A DNA stretch of 64,000 bases, taken from NCBI GenBank assembly GCA_016630905.1, contig WBMQ01000002.1:2604001-2668000 (forward strand), in the 5' to 3' direction. The notes under the pieces are model-generated. The model did no database searches. It had not been told where the DNA came from and saw only the letters and a program-made list of their open reading frames with translations. Positions 1-11,237 of this stretch are shown in pieces (within the stretch, counting starts at the first letter, position 1; every line of letters begins with the position of its first letter). The stretch comes from Capillidium heterosporum (Eukaryota; Entomophthoromycota; Entomophthoromycetes; Entomophthorales; Capillidiaceae). The translations under genes were made by a program, and so were the position numbers.

Positions 1-61
1 CAAGACTTTGACGAAGATTGTGAGAGCTAATGGGAATGATCAGACTACTAGGTACATCTAA
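1..61 (+). pseudogene. 3' end of an F-box/LRR-family copy (partial)
   Basis: A reading frame entering from the left edge ends in TAA at 59–61. Its last residues (KTLTKIVR... TTRYI) resemble the carboxyl end of the better-preserved family member at 31583–33055 (KGLVKVRS... LSEIFI). Only about 19 codons are visible, so whether the gene is intact upstream cannot be judged. The match is short and the call is weak. Confidence 0.35.
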
Positions 62-392
62 AGAGTATTGCCTTTAACTAAAAATTAAACTGATTTATCT
101 TTACATACTGCCATTTCCTTTTTTATCAATACTTGATATGTGTTAGTAATATCACTATGTTGCCTGTTGATATAGGTTTGTTAGATGGCTGCATATATTC
201 TTTGCGACTTGGGACAAAGTTAGATTTACACTTACCAAAGAAACTTGGTTTTTTGAATGTAGTGACGCACTTTGAGTTTAAACATTAATAAAAAGCCTGA
301 TATCCATTATCATACACATATTTCATCAGCTTGCAATTACTATAAGCTTTATATCAAATTAAGCACTACACTACTATCTCAATAAGGAGGCG
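62..392. other. Intergenic, nothing recognised
   Basis: AT-rich spacer between two F-box/LRR copies. I see no conserved coding, tRNA or repeat signal. Confidence 0.5.
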
Positions 393-1817
393 ATGAAAAT
401 CTTTGAATTTGCACAGTTCTATTATAAATTTCGGTACTGAACACTATGCTAAACCAACCTACCTAACTCAATTTTCAACTCTTGATAAAAATTCGTCAAT
501 TAGATTTTTAACCTTTCAGTTATCAAGAGAATTTGGGTGGAATGGAAGCACCAACAGTTACCGGTCCCCATACTGGAAGAGATTATCCAAGAGCTCAACT
601 TCAGTGAAAGGTTAGCCTTACTCTACATCAACAAATATCCCAACTTTATTATCCCCAATATATTGTACCACATATCATCCACAGCCAATATATCCAATCG
701 AAATCTTTAGCTCAAGATATCAACACCTTCCAAGCGTTCAAAACCAAGAATTTAGGTAAAAAAATTAAAAATAAATATAGATATACTCCTCAAAAAAGCC
801 ATAATAAAAATATCAAAGATGAAGCGAACAACAGCGGATACAACTATATCCATCAAGAACTTATGTGGTATCAAATAGAATATCTAATAATCAAGTGCAT
901 GTATATACTCAGTTCCCAAGTCATCAGCCCCAACAACTTTATAACCAAATTGAAAAGCTACTTTCTCAACCCTATCAACCATGGCCAGGTCATCCAACTG
1001 GTAAACTACGATGGATAAGATTTTCGCAAACTCAAAAAGGTAGAGCTTAGCATCCAATCAATAATCAACTTCGACATTACTGGTGCATTGTATTGTTTTC
1101 AATACTTTCAACACCTCGAGTTGGAGCTGTGATAGTTTGGTCCCAACTTCTTGCAAAGCTTCACTAGCACCCTTTTAACTAAACCTATCCTGCATTGTGT
1201 ATTCATATACAACCGATTCTTCATCACTACCAGTATCAACTTTCCCAGTTTTTAACTTTTAACAATATAGTGGAACTGAAGTTTATTATCTCCAACCGTG
1301 ATGGCTTTGAAATTGTCGAGTACTTGACAAATGCCAAGTATTGATCTAATGTTAGCTATTTGGATGCTTATCAGTACGGCTGTTGCCCTATAAATTTAAA
1401 AAGGAGGTGGAATAAATTGATCAGATTGAACGCCAACTTAATTGAGCTTATTGAGGTCGACTCTTGACCTAATTTACCACATATAAGAACGCTGAGCTTG
1501 GATTTCGAGGAGATATATATTGTGGCTTTGCTGGAGTTATATTCAAAGACTTATACCGCTTCAAGAAGCTCAAGCTACGTGGTAAAATTAAGTCTGACAT
1601 GTTCGCCTTCTGATCCTCAGCTCAATTTTTCAATTTGGAATTGAATGTTACCGATGGTTTTACTACCGACTTTGTTAGCTTTATTAGATATCAAACGCCT
1701 ATCCGGCACATTAAATTAGGTTTTGTAAAAGAAGCATTTGTGGGATATAGTTTGAATGATGTACTTGGATCCATGCCTAGGTTTACAAGTTTGGTGGTTT
1801 TGAAGTTAAAGGTGTAG
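393..1817 (+). pseudogene. Decayed F-box/LRR-family gene, copy A
   Basis: An F-box-like segment lies at about 561–680 (PILEEIIQELNFSERLALL), matching the amino end of the copy at 31583. LRR-like pieces follow near 1020–1130 (FRKLKKVELSIQ). A carboxyl-terminal block at 1635–1817 carries the family signature DVLGSMPRFTSL, the counterpart of DATLGSDPHFTRL in the copy at 31583. These blocks lie in different frames with stops between them, so no single product can be made by simple splicing. In the family, an F-box would recruit a cullin–RING ubiquitin ligase and the LRRs would bind substrate; here I infer a dead gene. It points the same way as all the other copies in the window. Confidence 0.6.
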
Positions 1818-2681
1818 TAGAAGGATGCTTTTGGAAGATAGTAAGGTGCTGATAAATGCTGCTAGAGTTGTAAATAGGGAGGATATGGTTAGATTTTTTA
1901 GATGATGGGATTATTGGTTTAGTAGTTTATGGTGCTACTTTTATATGTACATGCTTTTTATATAAAGAAATATGCTTTTATTTTTAGTATTTACTTGATA
2001 CCGTTTAAGCTAGTATTCTTATGTATCAACTATATTTTAACTCCATAGTTTGGCTTTACAATAATCGATCGAAATTTTGCTATATTTGTTACTCTTTGTA
2101 GTGAGCTTTATTTTGTAAAGGATGTTGGCTTAACATCTGTATATGTATTTTTTAAACTGCAAAATATTTGCGATATTGCACTTGGTTCCATCCTTTTCAT
2201 TCAAATCTACATTTATTCTATAATCCGATGCCTTCATCTATAACTCTGAATACCATTGTTACTTTGATATGTATGATTTGAAGCTTAGTTCATATAGAAT
2301 GTCCATCCTACTATTTCTATTCAAGTATTTTATCATTTCTATGTAGTGCTGTACTAAACTTTACCTGTTTTTTACTTTTACCAATTTACATCCAAATTAA
2401 ATGGATTGTTTAGTTGTAAAGTAGTTCTTTAAAAGCATTATAAAATGGTCTCATTTACAAATAGCTTTAGCTTGATGTAAAAACGATTATTATACTATCA
2501 ATCAAATACATTGGTTATAGTAGCTGCTATTGGAAGAATAATAAATTGATAACAAGGGCAAAATATCGAAACATGAAAAGTAGTTTAATGAATCAGTTTT
2601 AAAACCCAACATATCTCAAACCAAAAAATAAAGTAGTAAAAGCTTTAGCTGTGTCTAAGATCTACTCTCGAAACTTACTCA
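1818..2681. other. Intergenic
   Basis: About 860 nt of AT-rich sequence between copy A and the 3' end of the mannosyltransferase. No coding or RNA signal was recognised. Confidence 0.5.
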
Positions 2682-3917
2682 TCATTTCGATCCGGGTAGC
2701 TGATACTTGATCCCAGAAACGTCGAACCACTTACGGGTACACGAATAGTCGTTAAGGTCAAAGTTATCCTTAGGATCGCAGCTACACTTATTGTTGACCT
2801 CAGGGTCGGTAGGGCAGTGCTGGAACGGGTTGTGCTTGTATCCAATCTTATCGAAAAAGTGGATCTGACTCTTCTTCAAGAACAATGCCGCATATATAGA
2901 ATGGACGGGAGCGTCACCCCACCGTTCGTAGAAGAACCCACCAGTTTTATCTAAATAATCAAAGAACTTCAAATACATGGGGTCACGCCACATCTTCAAA
3001 GCGGCAATCTCAAAGTTACTCCAGAAGTGGCATAAATTGTACTTCTTCAAATCCTTTGTCTCCGAAACAAAGTCCCAGGCGTTATCTTTAGGTAGTTTAT
3101 CACGGTTGCCATCTTGGTCCAAAAATTTGTTGACGGTAGACCATAAAGTAGGGATCGTATTTTCGTACTCTTTCAAGCTGATAGTAAAGCCGTACAGCTT
3201 ATTATTTTCCTGCATATAAAGGAAGGGGTCGAAGTCAATATCACAGGTGAAGTCTACGTCAGGTTCGACGCGCCAGTAGTAGTCGTACTTGTCTAAAATC
3301 TGCTGCTGGAAGAAGAACCCAGACTCAAACCTACACATGTGATGGTAACTTACACTATCACCGTACATGACATTGTCCAACTTCATCTGCTTTATACTAT
3401 CTTCAAATTTAGATCGGTCAATGAAAGAAGGTATTGACCAATGGGATGAAGGTATAGTGGCAAATTCGACATTGGCTGAGGTGAAATTCTGGATTCGTGC
3501 TTTGAAGCTATCGGTAAACGGTTTGTCGTTGAGGAAAACGTAGGGGTACTGATACTTTTTGTTGAATCTATCTTCTAGCTGCCGCATGCTACCTAACCAG
3601 TGGTACAAGTCTTCGTTGCGAACTAGTATAACAAAACAGGCATTGGCTTTACGATTAGGTACGGTTGGCATTGGTCCATTTACTGTTACCTTTTCAGTTA
3701 CTGTTTGAGTAATAGTTTTGATTAGTTGTTTCTGAGTGTTGGGTGCTGCTAAATCGTGATCAACTTTCTGTTCTCCTGGAGCTAGTTTAACTTCTTTGGG
3801 TTTTTGGACTGGGCCAGGTTTCTCGGGTACAGGTCTCTGAGACATCAGGTAGAATAGGGGAAGCCCTACCATAATGAGTAGGACTAGTAAAACGTTGCTC
3901 TTGTTGAATCGCATCAT
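2682..3917 (-). CDS. GT15 alpha-1,2-mannosyltransferase (KTR/MNT1/KRE2 family)
   Basis: A single-exon gene of 411 aa that would transfer mannose from GDP-mannose onto O- and N-linked glycans of secreted and wall proteins in the Golgi. From the ATG at 3917 there is a short cytosolic tail, a hydrophobic anchor at about residues 8–24 (VLLVLLIMVGLPLFYL), a Pro/Lys/Thr-rich stem, and the GT15 catalytic domain. Family motifs seen in order are MCRFESGFFF, YDYYWRVEPDVDF, CHFWSNFE (its Glu is the proposed catalytic residue), [15 protein letters not shown] and HCP near the C-terminus. The frame is open further upstream, to a TTG at 3974, but that would add 19 polar residues before the anchor, so the first ATG is preferred. 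A broken paralogue lies at 61026–62149. The family is certain; which KTR member it is cannot be told. Confidence 0.95.
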   Translation of the reverse strand: MMRFNKSNVLLVLLIMVGLPLFYLMSQRPVPEKPGPVQKPKEVKLAPGEQKVDHDLAAPNTQKQLIKTITQTVTEKVTVNGPMPTVPNRKANACFVILVRNEDLYHWLGSMRQLEDRFNKKYQYPYVFLNDKPFTDSFKARIQNFTSANVEFATIPSSHWSIPSFIDRSKFEDSIKQMKLDNVMYGDSVSYHHMCRFESGFFFQQQILDKYDYYWRVEPDVDFTCDIDFDPFLYMQENNKLYGFTISLKEYENTIPTLWSTVNKFLDQDGNRDKLPKDNAWDFVSETKDLKKYNLCHFWSNFEIAALKMWRDPMYLKFFDYLDKTGGFFYERWGDAPVHSIYAALFLKKSQIHFFDKIGYKHNPFQHCPTDPEVNNKCSCDPKDNFDLNDYSCTRKWFDVSGIKYQLPGSK

Positions 3918-4559
3918 CTTGTCTTGACAAATTTCTTTTGGATTTTCAACTCTAAAACAGGGTTTATTTGACAAGTTCCAAAAACCCTTTATAGTGTTGT
4001 AATAAATTTATGACATAATCTTTGGAACCATTCTCTACCGGGGAAATATACTATTTGTTACTTATAAAGAACTAATTTTAGATGCTATCTTTATTGGTTA
4101 TAACAAGTTAGTATTGAGCTAACGAATAGAAATCAATTACTAGAAACCAAACTTTTATAGGTTTCTTGGCTGAAGTATAAAGAGAAAAATATATAACTAC
4201 TAAATAGAAATTAAATATTCGTAGTATTAAGGCATTGATTAAAAGTTTTCAACCTTATACCAATATTACAATACTTTTAAATACTACAATCTATAAAACT
4301 TAACCTTGTATATTAGATAAAAATATATTAGCAAGTTAACAAAATAATATATATTTGGAAAACTTATATTCTATAGAAGCTAAAATGCTAATAAAATATG
4401 GTTGCCAAAAACTAAGCCAGCTATAGCTTAAAGGGATTTAAAATATATATTTAATAATAAGCTTAAATATGTTTACCCCTTTAAATTCTATTTATAACCA
4501 ACTTTATAAAGACAATTACATTCAAGCTAGCCTTTATTAACTGCTTTACAGATTTACTT
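3918..4559. other. Intergenic
   Basis: Very AT-rich spacer between the mannosyltransferase promoter side and the prolyl oligopeptidase pseudogene. Nothing recognised. Confidence 0.5.
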
Positions 4560-7440
4560 GTACTATAATCTGATTTCCAAAACATGTGCATCAAGTTTAG
4601 GTTTTTAGAAAGCTTATGATAATGCTATATAATTATTATGAACTTAAAAGCATATAGCTTGCTTACTTTATTGTAAGACTTCCCAATTGTCAAAAACATA
4701 GGTGAGCCTATTCCCTTTTAGCCTTCACTTTGAGTATGCTGGGTAATAGTGAAGTATCGAACAGATTATCAAACTCTATCTCAGATCGGTTATGTAACAA
4801 TCCTGGTTGTCACAATTCCGATTATTAGGTCATAGACCTATTCTTTTTTAGCTCCCTTTCTCTTGCTATATTTTTTCAAATTTCAAAATTTTTTGTTACG
4901 AATCCACCCCACATCAAATATTTTGATTACTTTTATTATTTTCTTGAATTCGACCATAACTCAGGAACTCCAACGATTAGCAGCACATTATCTGATCCAC
5001 ACCAACCAACCAATATTGTCAAGATACCAAAAGGGTAGTTAAACCCTTGGAATGTCATTGAAGGCTGGGATCTTGACAACGTTCCACCTCGCTATTTTCT
5101 AATAGCTGTTACTCACTTCGATCTCAACCATCAACCATAGCTATTATAACAGCCTGATCTGTTTGTCTACGAATAAAGTATTGTTCCTGGTCAGCCTTTT
5201 AGTTATTAGATCGTGCGAATATGTGGTTTGACCTTATATCCTCTTAGCTCACTCCGTTCAAACTTTCTTCACTTCCCTTTGGACTTACCTCCTTTGGGTG
5301 ATTCATATTACCAATGTAGTGGTCAGCATTGGTTCTACTATCCCGACCTCTTATGTCATACGCTCCTATTATGACACCATCATTAGTTGGATCCAACGGC
5401 ACCCCCTTGGACCTTACAGGTTAGCTAATTGATACTTATCAGTCAAGAAGTGGTTTGATATGAACAATGAGCATCTTATCAAGTCATGTAAACTAACCTC
5501 GGTAATATATATTTCCAGGAAATTTGTGATCTGGTTGTATACGATACCTACCATCAAATCACCGTTCGATGTTCTATTTATGAAGACAGTACTCTTATTC
5601 CCGAGCTTGAAGTTGAGTTCAGTCTAGAAAAACTTTACAGAAGCAGCTAAATAATTGCAACTGCTCTGTTTGTTGAAAAGCTTGCTGTTTTGGTGCCAGA
5701 ACCATCCACGTTTCCCATCGCCTCTAATCGAAACTATGGCGGCTACAGTATCCTCACTTTCAATTAAATAGATCCACAGCGGTTTGTAGGATGGATAGGA
5801 AATAGTGCCAAAACCTCCATACATGTAAATCAAGATGAGATGGCTTCCGTTTGGTTTCAAATCTCTACAGTGAGTGAAAATTGTCAAGATTTCCTGACTA
5901 CTTTTTGATTTGAAGGCAATTTGGCATCAAGCGTACTCGCTTTTGTTGAATCTGAGGGTTTCGTTTATGAATTTAATTGTATTGGCGACAAAATTGTAGC
6001 TGAGTATCTGTCCTATCGTTAGGAGGTTATTCAACATGTAGGCCAGTTCTGAGTGATCCAAGTTGAATTTGACAAACTAAATGAATCCAAAGTCGATGAG
6101 AATCTTACCTAAGTGCTGCTGGGTCTTCAGGCTGAAGAGTTTGAGGTAGGTTAAGGCATCTTATGTATATTCCTACAGTTTTTGGCCTTGTAATTGGTGA
6201 TAAGTGTCAAAGTAATGTGTTCAATGTTTGCCACCTCGACGTAAGGGTTGAAGGCATCGGGAATTATAAGAATCGGCATTCTTGGCTTGTTCTATCTATC
6301 GTCTACGTAGATCTTGACCTTGTTCTCATTTTTTGCTGTAGGTTTGATGACAAAAAGCTTGAGTCTGTTATTTACAGCCTGGTATGTCCCATTAGCTAAA
6401 AAACCCTCATAGGAAAGTAGGTGGAAGTTCTTTTCACCATCAATTATACATCTATCTTCACTCTTGGATCTGATATCATGGAAATACCACCCATTATAGT
6501 CCAATACATTGATATTAAGCCCAGCTTTATCCTCGATAATATTTAAGAGTTATGAATTTTCTGTAGTAGAATCCAGTATTTTTGGCTGCTTATCACAACT
6601 AAAGGTTACCCCTAGCCCAGAGGATTTTATCAGCAAGTTTTGTGACGTTATAATTCTTGGGGAAGACGTAAATAACTTTCTAGTCCAAATCCTTATATAA
6701 TACCTCGTAGGTCACAATTTTCTTATTGTTTGATAGTCCAAAAGATGTAGAAGTAGAAGTACACTCGTACTCCAAGTTGATGTTGACAATGCGGTCATAC
6801 CTGCTACATCGATAATTTGAAAAAGAATCAGCTGCTGGTACGTATTTGAGTTGTAGAGTTTACTGAAAGTGGTGCTATTGAATTGTAGCACCCTTTTAGC
6901 TTCAAAGTGGCAGAATTGTTATAAACGCTCTTTGATTCCCTTGAGGCTAGGCTCTTGGTTCATGTGTTTCTTGGTAAAGCGGTTCTAGTCGAACTCGAAA
7001 TCACAGTAGGTTTGGCAAAATGGCTTTTGAAGTAATGATAGAAACCCTTCACCTCGACCTGGAAGTAAGCTTCTGAACGGCTTCATCCCGAAATGCCTTG
7101 GAGTATTTTCACTTCCCCATAGATGAACTTTGTAAAACTATATCTGAGTAAACAATGGAACCAAGATTAGCTAAAGTTACTACTGTCAAATCTAGAGTTA
7201 AGATCAAAAACATACAAATGTGTAACTTCATAGTTAGATTTAGCAGCTTAGATGCCAAAAACTGCTATTTATATAGATATATTCGTAGATATAGATCTCA
7301 CCGGTACTATCTTTGGATTTTACCTGGCTTAAGGTGGCACAGAAGGCTTATACCATCAGCTGAATACTCTATATTTAAAAGCTTGCGATGGCCTAATGTA
7401 TTCCAATTTATAGATCGAGACCGAGATATCCGATAAGCTT
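4560..7440 (-). pseudogene. Prolyl oligopeptidase (S9) pseudogene, interrupted by an LTR-like element
   Basis: Read on the minus strand, fragments follow the order of prolyl oligopeptidase. Part of the propeller lies at 6504–6290 (YEGF...NNRLKLFVIKP). The end of the propeller and start of the hydrolase lie at about 5930–5624: QIAFKSKS, GSHLILIYMYGGFG, then IRGDGKRGWFWHQNSKLFNKQ, the counterpart of IRGGGEYG..WHK...NKQ. The nucleophile region is at about 5570–5530 (RTSNGDLMVG where the family has GGSNGGLLV). Beyond the element, at about 4700–4640, comes MFLTIGKSYNKVSKLYAFKFI, the counterpart of the catalytic-Asp strand (LLTGDHDDRVVP..SFKFI). Frames change repeatedly, stops are frequent, and the D of GDHDD and two Gly of the nucleophile elbow are lost. 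The gene is dead. The amino-terminal boundary near 7440 is approximate. Confidence 0.75.
4793..5418 (+). mobile_element. Solo-LTR-like element, copy 1, inside the POP pseudogene
   Basis: The element begins TGTAACA and ends TTACA and is flanked by an exact 5-bp direct repeat, GGTTA, at 4788–4792 and 5419–5423. This is the hallmark of LTR integration. A related element lies in inverse orientation at 29955–30967. Shared blocks include CCGATTATTAGGTCATAGAC and CAACGATTAGCAGCA. It has no protein-coding interior, so it is best read as a solo LTR. It is shorter than the second copy by internal deletion. A DNA transposon with very short terminal repeats is a less likely alternative. Confidence 0.75.
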
Positions 7441-8012
7441 CACTAGCTTTTTAATGCCAAGCCTCACCTCTCTTTGAGCTCGTATGTTATAGAACTCTTT
7501 GTTTAAACTTGGATGGGCAACGGGATTACAAAGAAAACCTAATACCTACTACAATATATGAGGACACATGGATGGGTATTCATTTTGGAGTTGTTTGAGT
7601 ATCTTTGAAAGGGTAGAAGTTTGCTGGTCTATAGTTATAGTTTTAACCTAATCACTATCGGTTCCATTATCTAAGAATTGTAGCACTAGACGAAGTATTA
7701 GGATTTCTTTATTATCGAAAGTTGATCTAGACCAATTCATTGGTAAGGCTGGCTGTAGTTTAAATAGCTTGAAGAGACACAACACTTGATGTTATTTACG
7801 CATCTGTGATTTAGAAATATTCAGATCTTTTACTAGATATAGCTTCAATGATGAATAGGCATATAAGTAATAAAACAGTGTAGCTGAAAAGATATGGAGG
7901 TACTCAGTTAATAGCCAATACTATTGATGTATTTGAATCGTATCACTAAAAACTTACATTAAACCAAGGATATCTGAGCTGTTAATATTAATTATTTATT
8001 TGTTAGCTAAAA
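7441..8012. other. Intergenic
   Basis: Spacer holding the 3' flank of the P2X-like gene. Some of it may be further, unrecognisable remains of the oligopeptidase amino terminus. Confidence 0.4.
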
Positions 8013-9326
8013 CTAGTAGTCTGACTCAACCCTACGACGCAACTGGTAAGCCAAAGGATCTTCCTGCATCGAATTTATAGACTGGACCTCCCCAGCATCG
8101 AATTTGACATCCATTTTGCCCTCAGTAACTTGAATCACCTCTGGTAACTCAGGAGCCACCTTGTTGCCACTACCTCGAGCGGCGTTGTTGGCAATGTTCA
8201 TATTCATTATACGGTAATCCTGGAAATCCATAGTACCTTTGAATTTATAACTGCGGTACATCTGTCTCTGGGGTAAAGCCCACAGCATTAAGTAGTCGAC
8301 AATGGTGGTAGCGATTTTCAGCAAAGCAGTACCGGCCACCAAGTTGATAAGTAAAGTCATGAAATTGAATTTACCTACCTTACCTTCCAAACTTGTAGTG
8401 ATGGAGATACCGTTCATCTTTATGAGCTGTAGTAGTTTCTGTTGGTGCTGGATTACACTGAGAGTCTTAGTTGTGGAGGTTGACTTCAATTCTTTAACAG
8501 TTAAAGTATAACTTAGACTACCATCCGAATCGACGACGAGGTAGGTGATGGAAATTGACAGTTGAAGACCGTCATTACGCAGTTTGAACTGATCGTTGTC
8601 TAGGTTGAGGCCGACCGCTTCGATTAGTTGACTTACTTTTATGTAGTAGTGTTGAGGCGACATATCTTTTTCAAACATCTTTATAACTTCCTCCTTTCCT
8701 GTTGAATTTAGCTTGACGAGTTTACCTTGCATACTCTTGTAATTTCCCTTGTTATTATCTTGATTGGATACGCTGTGTTCAATCAGAACGTTCATATCGT
8801 CGACATCTTTGACAAAGTATTCAACAAAACTACCTTTCCCGGCATCGACTTCACTGTTGAATAAACACCTTCGCTCAGAAGCTAGATACGAAGGTTCCTC
8901 GCAACCTTCCAGGTATAAGCTCTGGTTGCTGATCCTCAACTTGGTTGTAACGAACAATACGTCGTCATCGACACTTGGCTCCAACAACTTTGAGTCAAAG
9001 TACTTACAACGGTCTACTGATCCAACGCAGTAACTAGGTTGAGCTTCTTGCGTCGACAAACTGGGTAATAACTTCAAGTTGACGGTACCGGTTGGCGACT
9101 CTAAATTCAAATAGCCTCTATTGTAAACTATCTGGTAAGCTACGATGTAGGCGAAGATGGCTAGAATAAAGAAGTAGTAGAGTAAGCCTAGCCTTCGGTC
9201 TCGAATACGAACCATAGCTGGTGTATCATAGGATAATAGTTGGTCGGCGTCGTAGTTTGTGTATACATGGTTGTAGAGGTTGGTCAGCCTACCCTTGATG
9301 TTTGCATTTGCATTTTCTTCTGCCAT
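8013..9326 (-). CDS. P2X-type ATP-gated cation channel
   Basis: A 437-aa single-exon gene starting at the ATG at 9326. P2X subunits form trimeric ATP-gated cation channels with two membrane helices and a large ectodomain. The amino terminus has the family signature YDTPAMVRIRDRRLGLLY (residues 33–50), ahead of TM1 (about 46–68) and the YNRGY motif. The ectodomain runs from about 70 to 318, with Cys at 100, 107, 142 and 154. It has a Lys-Leu-Arg at 129–131 where animal P2X have the KxK of the ATP site, and LIKMNGI at 301–307, where the second ATP-contacting Lys sits in LIKAYGI. TM2 (about 321–349) follows GKVGKFNF and leads to YRSYK (357–361), matching the YxxxK trafficking motif. The animal NFR triplet is not found. 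Dictyostelium P2X proteins act on the contractile vacuole; location here is unknown. Confidence 0.88.
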   Translation of the reverse strand: MAEENANANIKGRLTNLYNHVYTNYDADQLLSYDTPAMVRIRDRRLGLLYYFFILAIFAYIVAYQIVYNRGYLNLESPTGTVNLKLLPSLSTQEAQPSYCVGSVDRCKYFDSKLLEPSVDDDVLFVTTKLRISNQSLYLEGCEEPSYLASERRCLFNSEVDAGKGSFVEYFVKDVDDMNVLIEHSVSNQDNNKGNYKSMQGKLVKLNSTGKEEVIKMFEKDMSPQHYYIKVSQLIEAVGLNLDNDQFKLRNDGLQLSISITYLVVDSDGSLSYTLTVKELKSTSTTKTLSVIQHQQKLLQLIKMNGISITTSLEGKVGKFNFMTLLINLVAGTALLKIATTIVDYLMLWALPQRQMYRSYKFKGTMDFQDYRIMNMNIANNAARGSGNKVAPELPEVIQVTEGKMDVKFDAGEVQSINSMQEDPLAYQLRRRVESDY

Positions 9327-10185
9327 CTTTATCCTTATTGTTCACTCGGATTATAAGTTGGAAAATAAATTGATTCTTGTTGGAAAAGACTTATTCGTCT
9401 TGGCTACTTTATCCAGATATAATTTGTTTGTAGCTTTTATAGGAACTTATGTTTGACTTGGCAATAAGACCTAAAAGGTCCTGTCTACATTTAGTTTATG
9501 GAGAAATAAATTAGCCAATTGTTTGTATCTTTATAAAGCTTTTGACAAGGAATTAAAAACAATACCAAAAGGTTTTGATGAATGAGGACCATGCTAGTAT
9601 AATGGAGTACCTATAAATGTTGTACTATTAAAGACTTTCAAGCTATCGGTTATCTTTGAATTTAAATTTTAAAGGTTAAAAGTTGCCAAATATCTATATG
9701 AATAAATACCCAAAGGATTCGAAAGAAAGTACCGATATATATATCAAAATACTACAATGTCTGTTTGAAAAACTTCTCCATATTCAACTGCAGTAGTTGC
9801 TATATTGCCAATTGTAGTCTAGAGCCGCACTGTAAGAAAACATGTTTACGACAGTATTTTTAATTTGATGTTCGTCAAGCTTCTATTGAAAGATTGGGGG
9901 TTTGCAATACTAAAGAGAATTGATAATCTCATTAATATTAGTTGGATTGTGAAATTTTTGATTGAAGACACTTTACCACTTATATACTATCAGATATAAA
10001 ATGGAGCAGCATTAATAAAGAAAAGTACAATTTTTGTTCTTGTCTTATAAACACACTTCAATCCAAAATTCCTCAATTTGAATGCTCGATAAAGAATCAT
10101 AAACCTTTTACAAATTTATAACCAGAAATATAACTATTTATCTAGGTGTTCTTGAAAGAAAGGCAACTGGAATATCTGGTGTTTA
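9327..10185. other. Intergenic / P2X promoter side
   Basis: AT-rich sequence upstream of the P2X-like gene. The last 40 nt before the tRNA belong to a flank that is partly conserved between the tRNA-Asp copies. Confidence 0.5.
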
Positions 10186-10257
10186 TCTCGGGTAGTATAG
10201 TGGTGAGTATCCCCGCCTGTCACGCGGGAGACCGGGGTTCAATTCCCCGCTCGAGAG
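10186..10257 (+). tRNA. tRNA-Asp (GTC)
   Basis: A 72-nt cloverleaf without an intron. The acceptor is TCTCGGG/CTCGAGA with one G·U pair, the discriminator is G, the anticodon loop is CTGTCAC, and A- and B-box promoters are in place (TAGTATAGTGG, GGTTCAATTCC). A T-rich RNA polymerase III terminator follows immediately. The sequence is identical to five other copies in the window. Confidence 0.95.
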
Positions 10258-10612
10258 TTTTCTTTTTGTCTTTTTACTACATTAATTTTTGCTCTCCTTA
10301 CAATCATTGTCCCAACATAAAAGATTAGGTCGAATTTATATATATATCATTATTTTTCAAAAAATTGAAGTAAATGAAATTTCTTTACTCATTTCTATAA
10401 AAGTCAACTATAATGATTTTATATATATTGGAATATAAGTATAAAAGATATGGCTAAGTTCCTATAGTATAGTATTCACAGGTATTAAGCATACATGGAA
10501 ATATCTACTATATAGACAAAAAATTTTGTACAATCTATAGTGTTGAAACAGTAACGTAGAAGATTAGTGTCCTTAAAGATGGAAACGAATATAGCAAAAG
10601 ACAAAAAGGAAA

Positions 10613-10684
10613 CTCTCGAGCGGGGAATTGAACCCCGGTCTCCCGCGTGACAGGCGGGGATACTCACCACTATACTACCCGAGA
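10613..10684 (-). tRNA. tRNA-Asp (GTC)
   Basis: Identical in sequence to the copy at 10186 and facing it (convergent, 355 nt apart). The T-rich terminator tracts of the two are also similar, so the pair makes an inverted repeat of about 90 nt per arm. Confidence 0.95.
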
Positions 10685-11237
10685 TATTAACTCACTATCG
10701 GATGTCTTTTCTCTTCAGGTACATGTATGAAACTGCTTGATATTTTAGCTAAAGATTCGAAAGCTTTAGTAAAAGTTGCTACACTACATTTTCAATAGTT
10801 CAATTATCAACATATGACTTGAACTAATTTAAACCTTTAGTATTTGAAATGTAATGTAAAGTTCCTGTATCTTTTTGTAAATTATAATCGTTTAATAATC
10901 TTGATAAAATTTTAGGAGCTTTTATTTGTATGGTTTGCAATTTACTTCAGTTGAAGATAAATATGAAAAGCATAACTATAGCCTTATAAGAACTGATGAG
11001 CAATACATAAAATCTTGCATCGAAAAGCCAAATGAAAGGTTACAGGTAGTTTAAACTTATTTTATCGAAATAGATATGTATTTGCTTAAAATTCAAAATC
11101 TATACCTTTTAATTCTACATATATTTGAAAATCTCATAGTTATCCATGCCGAACAGATATAACAAATGTAGCAAACTCGGCTGATTCAATTTAGCTCTCG
11201 CCTATTTTCAAAAGAATTAGTGTTTTGTAATTACAAT
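10685..11237. other. Intergenic
   Basis: Spacer between a tRNA-Asp gene and the 3' end of the phosphoserine phosphatase gene. Nothing else recognised. Confidence 0.5.

Noticed and set aside
384-395. Perfect Shine–Dalgarno-like AAGGAGG just before an ATG (also AAAGGAGGTGG near 1400)
   Set aside because: The genome is eukaryotic (spliceosomal introns, Pol III tRNAs), so a bacterial ribosome site has no meaning here; chance in purine-rich sequence.
6292-6504. Minus-strand ORF first thought to resemble Cdc73/Paf1 complex
   Set aside because: The flanking fragments align in order with prolyl oligopeptidase, which explains the segment better.
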